Of a DNA stretch of 30,652 bases, positions 23,901 to 30,652 are shown piece by piece; position 1 is the stretch's first letter; each line of letters opens with the position of its first letter. The notes under the pieces were generated by a model that worked only from the letters and a program-made list of their open reading frames with translations, was not told where the DNA came from and searched no databases. The DNA is taken from assembly GCA_015478945.1 (NCBI GenBank), contig JABUQX010041895.1, forward strand, positions 32,501 to 63,152, read 5' to 3'. The stretch is from Trachelipus rathkii. Taxonomy: Eukaryota > Arthropoda > Malacostraca > Isopoda > Trachelipodidae. A program made the position numbers and the translations under genes.

Positions 23901-24254
23901 ATGAAATATCCTCTTTGAACTGCTTTGTGAAATTGCATTGGTCCAAAAACACAGTATTTTTCAAAATGCTGACCGTAGAGTTAACGCGTAAAACAACTAC
24001 AGAATTTTAAGGATTAACAAATAAGATCATAATTGTTGTAAATTTGATGGAATAAAATCGTACTCTTAGAGAGAGCTAAAATTGTAATGAGAAAAATCTA
24101 ATGAACAAGCGATATCTGAGAAGCTCAAATTGTTTTTATTAACCATTATGCATTATCAATGAATCATTTGTATATATAAAACAAAGACGTGAGGATTTGC
24201 ATTAGAATAGCAATCATTTCAGGACACCTGAGAAACTACTCATATAAAGTTCGC

Positions 24255-24400
24255 CGTGGTTCGCTTTGTGAACCCATTGGCAGTTTGGTGACCAATTCGA
24301 TTAACAACCTTACTTATGGTTTACACAATTTGGTGTTGGAATGGACGGCGTTAAAAGCTCTCATTGCTAAGAATGTCCAATTAATTCTGGCAAATTCGGT
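24255..24400 (+). other. coding-like block inside a monomer
   Basis: Between the phrase aaagttcgc and the phrase gaaatttagg about 105 bp of satellite is expected. About 150-160 bp is present, and it is richer in G and C and does not match. One forward frame is open throughout; the enclosing open stretch is 24189-24446, 85 codons. Residues encoded within the block include EPIGSLVTNSINNLTYGL and EWTALKALIAKNVQLIL, with mixed hydrophobic and polar content. The flanks of that frame are satellite, so the ORF itself is not a gene. The block may be a fragment of a real coding region; family not recognised. Confidence 0.5.
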
Positions 24401-27400
24401 GAAATTTAGGAACCAGACATCGTACCCTCTTTTAACGAGCTTCTAGTTGTAATTGGAAAATTTAAGCACAGAAGAAGCGCTAGACGTTCTTCTACAAGTA
24501 TAAATTGTCTGTACTACTCTAAACCCAGAGTTCATGCACTGATATGACAGAGGGTATTGGTAAGCTAAATAAGAATGCTGAAATTCTCTAGTGAAAAAAC
24601 GTCAGAGTTCACGTCCTCAGACCTAAACAATGCAATAAATCCGCTTCTGGCTTTGTGAAATATGCAATTTCAATGAAACACATTTATGTTTTTTAAAAGC
24701 GAGAAAATACCGTTAATAAACTAAATTTTGAAGATCTTAACACAAATAAGTGTCAAGCACTGTGAAAATTAGGCAAAAAGATCGTACGTATCAAGGAGTT
24801 CGAATATTACTGTAATGTATATGTTAAGCAAAAAGTCATATTCTAGAAGCTCTACTATAGAATACTGTTTTAGTTACCACGGAGGTGCTCTCACAGCAAA
24901 ACTGAATAGGGGGAGTATTATAACAGACTCACAATATCAAATTGATTACAGCGGATAGGGTCAATTTAAAGAGCAAACTAGATCGTGCTCGATTAATACA
25001 GATGTACGTTCAGCCCTTTTATGGAAATTCAATTCTCACGTGGGATACCATTGGCGCTTTGTCAAAATTGCGAAACTGTATACGTGGCTAAACATCCCAG
25101 ATTTAAGAAAGAAATAATTTCATAATGTTGCAATAGTTATGAAAAATCTTTCGCGATCTTTAAGTCTAGGTTCTACAAATGTTTGCCCTATATGACTGGT
25201 ATAAATTGTGCTTACCGGAACAAAGCTAGATTATTAGAAGTCTTCCTGGAAGAAAGTTTGTGTTGTAGTTAAATCGTGTGCACAGCTAGAGGATACAGAA
25301 TATTCGGGCCAATAATAAGAAACGAAAGTATCTTGAAATTTCATTAAAAACGCAATTATTAAGACATCGCGAGACAAACTATTTCAATGAACAATCGTCG
25401 GCTTTCGGTCTTTTGATATGCAATCGCATTCTCACATGAGACACCCCCGATTAATTTTTCTAAATGCTAAAATAACCGTACAATATCTCAATTCGAAAAT
25501 TGTCACCAGAATAGAGTTCCAAATGTTGAAAAGTTATTTGGAAAAACACTCATAAAAAGACTAAATTTGTAAGGAAAATAGTGATTAGACAGAGAGATTT
25601 GAGTGAACTTAAAATTTTTTTGGATAAACCAGGGTGTTCCGAAGTAAATGAAATCATTCTGTATATTAAATACGCAACAAGTATCGAAATTGTCACTGTA
25701 ACACCACTCACTTTCAAGACCCCATAAAACAATTAATGAAGGTCTGTCTTTTCTGAAATTGCAGGTCAATGCAACACCAGCTCCACTTCCAGTGCTGACA
25801 GATACCGTGTAAAAACTCAATTTTACATGAGAACACAATATAATTGCGAATAATGTTAACATCTTAAGTAAAAATAAGATCGTCACGCTGCTTTGAAGAG
25901 TTCTATCACATTGTGAATGTGATACAGAAGAAAACAGGGTAAGATTTTTACGCGAGGTTACAATTTTTTTTATGAAAACGACAAAGAGTTCCAACTAATG
26001 AAATATTTGGTATATTCTAATTATTTCGGAAAAAGGTTCGACATCGAACGGGACGTTCAATTGAAGACACCATAAAACATATTAAATTAAATTCTCTTTT
26101 CTGCTTTAGAACTATACGTCACGTGTTCGAGATGACAAACCAGTCTATTTTTTCAAATCAGCTGTAAGAATCACGCGGTGTAGAGAAAAACTCAATTTAA
26201 AGAACGACCCTAAAGAGTTATGGCTCAAAATGTTACTGATAAATTAGATAAATCGTACTTTAAGAGTTCAAAATTGGTAAGCTGTAAACAATTTAAGAAA
26301 AAGCGTACTTTGAAAGTTTATAAATTTTTTATATATAACAGGTTTCCACAACTAATGAACTCATCTCGTATAAAAATATATCAAATGATGAATAAGTTCT
26401 TAAAAAAACGTGTCAGTGACTTGTAAGAGCACCTAGAAGAAACTTAGTAATAATAGCGCTTTTCGCTTGAAGATATCTGCGCCTTCTATGAAATCACATA
26501 TTCATTATGCAATCGCTTGAAATACCGGTTAAAAACCACTTTTAAGGGAATTACCAAAACTAAATTGAAATGTTGAAAGCTAGGAAAAACGTACTTTTAA
26601 GAGCTAAATTTAAATAAGAATTAAGAAAGAAAAGCGTAATTGGTAGAAGTTAATACTCTTTTATAAAACAGTTTTCACAAACTAAGAAATTCTGATTAAT
26701 ACACACTACAAATAAATGAAATTTCATCTAAAAAACGTCAACTTATTATAGCAGTCCTATAAACGAGTATATAATCGCTTTTCTGCTTTTGACATTGCAT
26801 TTCAATCGTAATACACACATTATTGGTTCAAATGCTGAAAATACCGTTAGAAAACTCATGTTGTAAGATTACGACCAGAATAATCTCAAAGCTCGTGATA
26901 ATTGAGGAAATAATCTTCATCTTATAACGTAGTTCTAAATTTTAAGGAAAAGTTATGAGAGCAAAGTCTATGATTTTGAGAAGTGTACAATGGGTATTAA
27001 AAACAGTTCAAAAACTGTATAATGGAAATTATCTTCGTAAATATAACAACATATGATTGGTGATAATTATCATAATTATAAAGCTTATATCTAGGAGACA
27101 CTCTGTAAAACAATTTCATTAATTCATGCTCTGTTGTCGCTTGTTAGAAATTGCCATTCAATGTAAAGCATATCTGTTATCAAATGCGATAGAATACCGC
27201 GTGAAAAAGGAGCTCAATATTAAGACTTTTACTCAAAATTCAAATGTTGAAATCTTTAGAAAATCCGGAAACTCTTAAGAGTTCTAAATTTGTAATGTAC
27301 ATTAATGCAAAAAGTCGACTTTACGAAAGTTATTAGATCTTTTTATAAAACAGGTTCTTACAACTTAATTGAACCAGCCGGTATAACCAAAAAGAAATGT

Positions 27401-29520
27401 ATTGGAAATTTATTGAAAAAACAACTTCCTTCCAAGACACCTTAAATCAATGAATAATATTTCACCTTTTTCGCTTTTGAAATTGCCATTTCAATGAGAA
27501 ACACATCATTTTTCCACAATCGCTGGAAAATAAACGTACAAAGACTTGCATTTAAAGAAATTGAGCCAAATAGGCTCTCAGAGATTTGAATACTAGAAGA
27601 ATCGTACGTTTTTAGAGAGTGCTAGAGGTTGTAACTGGTGTAATTAAAGGGTTTAGAAAAAGCGTTATTTTAGAAGTTAAAATTTTTTGTATTAAAACAA
27701 GTTTCACGACGAGAGAGATAGGGATATAGAAAGGACAAAGGTATTGAAGGATTTTCTATTAAAAAACGTCAAGTGAAGACTATCTCTCAAACAGAAGTAA
27801 ATGCCTGCTTTTTCTGCCTTTTTCCGAGACACCTTCGATTATCAATAACAGAGCTCTATTTTTTTATTCTAAGCGAAAATACCGCGTATTAAAACTTCAT
27901 CTAGAGAATTACCTAAATTATATTCCAATATGTTTAAAGTGCTAGAAATAACGTCCGTTTATAAATATAGCTTCTAAAACTGGGGAAAGATGATAAGTTC
28001 TAGTGCAAAAAGGTAACTTTAGAAAGACTTAAAGATTGACTTAACAGTTTGCGACAGTATCGACTCGAAAAGTGGTTGATATTTGGAAGCATACCAAACT
28101 ATTAAATGTCGTATCTAAAAAACGTCCAAATTAGGAACAGGTGCCTGTAATAACATATATAAACTTCGCCTTTTCCTGCTTTCTGAAGATCGCTGGATTG
28201 CTTATGAACAACATCAGATGTTCAAATGCGAAACCATCGGATTAAAGCGACTATTGAAGATCTACAAATAAAGGTCAAGTTGAACAGTCTGTCAGGAAAA
28301 TCATCGTACTGGCTCAGAGAGTTTCGAATTTTTAATGTAAAAACTTTATTTCATAAATATACATTTTAGAAGTTAAAATGTGTTATTAAAACAGGTTCAA
28401 ACTATGAAATATTTGGTATATAACAACATATATACTTGAAATTCATTAACATCAAACGGGCAAGTTTGAAGACCAAATAAAGCACTATTAATGACAGATT
28501 CTACTTTGTCAGCTTATGTGAAATCTGACATTCAAGTGTGAGACTAATTGTATCTTTCAAATGCTGAAAATACCCGTACAAAACTCAATTGTCAAGAATA
28601 GCAAAATAATATTTCAAAATGTGATATTTGGAAAAATCGTACTTTAAGAAGTTTGTCTAAATTTTGTAATTGAAAATTAAGAAAATAAAGCTTAATTAAG
28701 AATCTGTAAAATATTTTTATAAAACGGTTTATTCAAACAAGTAAGAAATATTCGATATTTAGACAAAGAAGTATGACTCAGTAATGCATTAGAGAAAACG
28801 TCAAATGTGAGAGACACCAAAACCTAGTTAATAAGGTTACGCCGCTGTGGAGAAATTCGCATGTTTCATTAAACACATGATTTTAAATTATGTTCCTATT
28901 ATAAGAGTCGAAAGTCAATTGCATCTAATATGACCAAAAATACTTGCAAAGGATTGAAATTTAGAAAATAAGTCGGCTAGTGTAGGAGTCCACACTTTCT
29001 AGTAAGTGAAACATAATTAGAGACAAATGAGAAGTCAAATACCTTGTAGATAGCTTTAAGAGTGTTGTATTAAAGCCACATAAGGTTTCGACAAGTAATG
29101 AATATGTGTATAGTAAATATAAAATTATTGTAAAATTTCATATAACAAAATCGTATTTAAACATTCCTAACAAAGCAATCACATGAATCTCCTTCGCTTT
29201 ATGAAATTGCATATCATGAAAAGCACATGACCTTTTGTTTCAAATGCCAGTATAAAATACCGTGTAAAAACTATATATGCAAGATTCAACTAACATAATA
29301 GTTCAAATGCTGAAATTTTAGGAGAAAGAGTGGCGTACTTTAAAGGTTTGCATAGTTTGGTGTTGGTACGAATGTAAAAGTTTCGAAGAAAAACGCTATA
29401 ATTTCAGAGTTAAATTCGCTTTTAGTAAAAACAGTTTTCAACCACTACACTTGACATATTTTGAGTAATATATAAAACCAAACTAATTGAAATGTCATTA
29501 AATTAACGGTTCTAATTCTA

Positions 29521-29626
29521 ACGACCTCTCTCGCTCTTTCTCGTGAAGTGTCACACGCGTTTGTTTTTCAGCGGGTTTTCCGCACGGGTGGGCAATGGCG
29601 CACGGGGGTTGGACTAGGCTCCCAAA
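29521..29626. other. GC-rich foreign-looking block
   Basis: About 100 bp including agcgggttttccgcacgggt and gcgcacgggggttgg lies between satellite phrases that are normally about 30 bp apart. It is by far the most GC-rich stretch in the window. It also includes pyrimidine-rich ctctctcgctctttctc. I do not recognise it as phiX174. The source is unknown. Confidence 0.6.
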
Positions 29627-29693
29627 AACAATAACAAATTCTTTCGCTAGTAGAAATTGCAATTCAATTTCCTTTCCACCTATCGCAATCAAT

Positions 29694-29712
29694 ACTAACG
29701 ATTCTGTCAAAA
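29694..29712 (+). other. phiX174 fragment, gene C (early part)
   Basis: Nineteen bases (actaacgattctgtcaaaa) match the phiX174 gene C coding strand as I recall it, and the preceding cgcaatcaat is a noisy version of the phage text. Satellite sequence (accagaaaataccg) follows at once. On its own this match would be weak; its place at the head of a collinear series makes it secure. Confidence 0.85.
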
Positions 29713-29785
29713 TACCAGAAAATACCGTAAAAACTGAATTTAGATAGCATAATTACAAAATTCTGATTAGGACGCTTTTAAATAC

Positions 29786-29822
29786 GTTTAGATATGAGTC
29801 ACATTTTGTTCATGGTAGAGAT
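29786..29822 (+). other. phiX174 fragment, gene C (middle)
   Basis: Thirty-seven consecutive bases (beginning gtttagatatgagtcaca) match phiX174 gene C without a difference, as recalled. It lies 92 bp after the previous fragment, against about 80 bp in the phage, so order and spacing are nearly kept. Confidence 0.93.
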
Positions 29823-29873
29823 AGATCCATTTTTTCGATAACTAGGAAGTTATAATTTTTTATTAATCCAAGT

Positions 29874-29903
29874 TGTTCAACCACTAATAGGTAAGAAATC
29901 ATG
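29874..29903 (+). other. phiX174 fragment, gene C end / gene D start
   Basis: Thirty bases from tgttcaaccactaatagg through the ATG match phiX174 where the end of gene C overlaps the start of gene D. A degraded continuation (ttactgaaca near 29908-29917) follows. Confidence 0.93.
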
Positions 29904-29924
29904 TGTATTACTGAACATACTCAC

Positions 29925-29940
29925 ATGCTGTTCAACCACT
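29925..29940 (+). other. phiX174 fragment, repeated C/D junction
   Basis: Sixteen bases (atgctgttcaaccact) repeat the phage text just before the gene D start, about 50 bp after the first copy, and then dissolve into unrelated sequence. A duplication this close is not present in the phage. Confidence 0.8.
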
Positions 29941-30136
29941 TCAATAACAAAGAAAACAAGTCAAGATTAAAGATACTAAACCGTATAATAGACACTTGCT
30001 CACTTTTCTGCTTTTTGACATGGCGTTTCAAATCGAAATCACTAGTTAAGTTCGTCCGTTCTGAGATGATTTCAGTATTACTTGTTGGAAAACTCATATC
30101 TCTGGAGAATCTACTCTAATTAAATGAAAATGTGTG

Positions 30137-30219
30137 AAGAGCGTGGATTACTATCTGAGTCTGATGAGTTCAACCACTAATAGGTATGACTCTGAGTCAA
30201 TTTACTGAACAATCCGTAC
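30137..30219 (+). other. phiX174 fragment, late gene C into gene D
   Basis: Three exact blocks, 30137-30161, 30168-30186 and 30202-30219, follow phiX174 in order through the end of gene C and the first codons of gene D. The bases between them are altered or lost. This is the third appearance of the C/D junction within 300 bp. Confidence 0.93.
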
Positions 30220-30296
30220 CATTTTAGAAAGGCTAGCATATTCTATATTAATCCTAGGTTTCACGACCAACTATATATTCTGGTAAGTAATCATGA

Positions 30297-30460
30297 CTCT
30301 CGTGATCGTTGCTGGGTTGTCGCGTTGACGCTTACGTTTATGATACGCTAGACTTTGTAGGATACCCTCGCTTTCCTGCTCCTGTTGAGTTTATTGCTGC
30401 CGTCATTGCTTATTATGTTCATCCCGTCAACATTCAAACGGCATGTCTCATCATGGAAGG
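30297..30460 (+). other. phiX174 fragment, gene D, longest match
   Basis: Positions 30351-30442 match 92 consecutive bases of phiX174 gene D, and the match goes on to 30460 after one difference at 30443. The 54 bp before it (30297-30350) are a noisier version of the same gene. Satellite text resumes by about 30475. Gene D encodes the external scaffolding protein, but no complete phage gene is present. The source is almost surely the sequencing control. Confidence 0.96.
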
Positions 30461-30652
30461 AGCATAAGGCGCAAATGAAGATTTAGGAAATAATCCACGA
30501 TACGTTAAAGTTTCTTATATTGTAATGTGAAATCTAAGACCAAAATAGGAAATTTTTTATGATAGTTAAACTTTTTATAAACAGGTTTCACACATGCTAA
30601 TGAAATATCTTGGGTATAAAAGCGGTCACAACATCTGACACAATTCATTAAA

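Larger units (their letters stand above)
2880..30652 (+). repeat. satellite DNA array, ~300-bp monomer, ~85-90 copies
   Basis: From about 2880 to the window edge the same ordered set of phrases recurs head to tail. Read from an arbitrary start they are: acgtcaatttaagacacc; attcgcttttctgctttt; gaaatgcatttcaatg; tttcaaatgctgaaaatacc; gttaaaaactcaatttaag; accaaataatttcaaatg; ttgaaatttaggaaaaatcg; tacttttaagagttctaaat; ttgtaatgtgaaaa; aagaaaaaagcgtaatttta; gaagttaaaatttttatt; aaaacaggtttcacaac; taatgaaatatttggtata; taaaaacaaatattgaaatt. By-eye consensus is about 300 bp. Measured spacings run from 294 to 331 bp, and longer copies are also the noisier ones. Copies are peppered with single-base insertions and losses, so no frame stays open by design. 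The start is truncated: it enters near the aaaagcgta phrase. The right end lies outside the window. Long satellite arrays usually form centromeric, pericentromeric or subtelomeric heterochromatin; which applies here is not shown. Confidence 0.95.

Noticed and set aside
25503..25994. 163-codon open frame on the minus strand
   Set aside because: It lies wholly in satellite sequence read in antisense. No other monomer preserves the frame, and the translation shows no domain. Random indels have removed stops by chance.
26220..26426. 68-codon forward frame
   Set aside because: Same reason: the underlying DNA is a normal satellite copy.
29498..29710. 70-codon minus-strand frame
   Set aside because: It spans satellite, the GC-rich block and a phiX piece, so it is a chimera and not a gene.
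29694..30460. Natural phage or prophage integration into the genome
   Set aside because: The pieces are short, broken and repeated, and mixed with satellite text. PhiX174 is a virulent, non-integrating phage of enteric bacteria and is used as a sequencing control, so contamination explains this better.
2880..30652. CRISPR array
   Set aside because: The regular unit is about 300 bp and is repeated as a whole. There are no short conserved repeats separating unique spacers, and no cas genes.
2880..30652. CENP-B box in the satellite monomer
   Set aside because: I looked for the TTCG..GGAA...CGGG pattern in clean copies and did not find it. The GC-containing parts of the monomer do not fit.
1..30652. 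tRNA and rRNA genes
   Set aside because: No stretch showed the tRNA A and B box phrases in a foldable setting, nor any conserved rRNA core sequence, on either strand by eye.

Overview
The window looks like non-coding, AT-rich DNA from an animal nuclear genome, probably an insect. The main clue to the host is a degenerate TTAGG-type repeat, the arthropod telomere motif, at 2152-2402 with a short copy at 973-1008. I find no convincing protein-coding gene, tRNA, rRNA or CRISPR array. Every open reading frame present is short and is explained by repeat sequence or by inserted fragments.

Layout. Positions 1-2880 are mostly clean, largely single-copy flanking DNA. This part holds a (TA)n microsatellite, a 331-bp element bounded by about 38-bp inverted repeats (possible MITE), seven copies of a 16-17 bp minisatellite and the TTAGG-like array. 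From about 2880 to the right edge the window is one head-to-tail satellite array. By eye the monomer consensus is about 300 bp, and copies are spaced about 295-330 bp apart, giving roughly 85-90 copies. The array is not closed on the right.

The satellite copies differ by many small random insertions and deletions. Cleaner copies are near 300 bp and noisier ones are longer, which fits an incompletely corrected long-read assembly as well as, or better than, real divergence. Several blocks inside the array are not satellite at all: 6676-7155, 16823-16919, 17374-17577, 24255-24400, 29521-29626, and a T-tract at 15924-15998. Three of these read like clean coding sequence.

The most definite observation is at the right end. 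Between 29694 and 30460 the satellite is interrupted by exact pieces of bacteriophage phiX174 genes C and D (18-37 bp each, and one run of about 110 bp with a single mismatch). PhiX174 is the usual Illumina spike-in control, so I read these as contamination written into the consensus during error correction or polishing. The other clean blocks may have the same kind of origin, with reads from elsewhere in the host genome. I see no new gene system here. The real biology is the satellite family, its junction with a TTAGG-bearing flank, and the inverted-repeat element.
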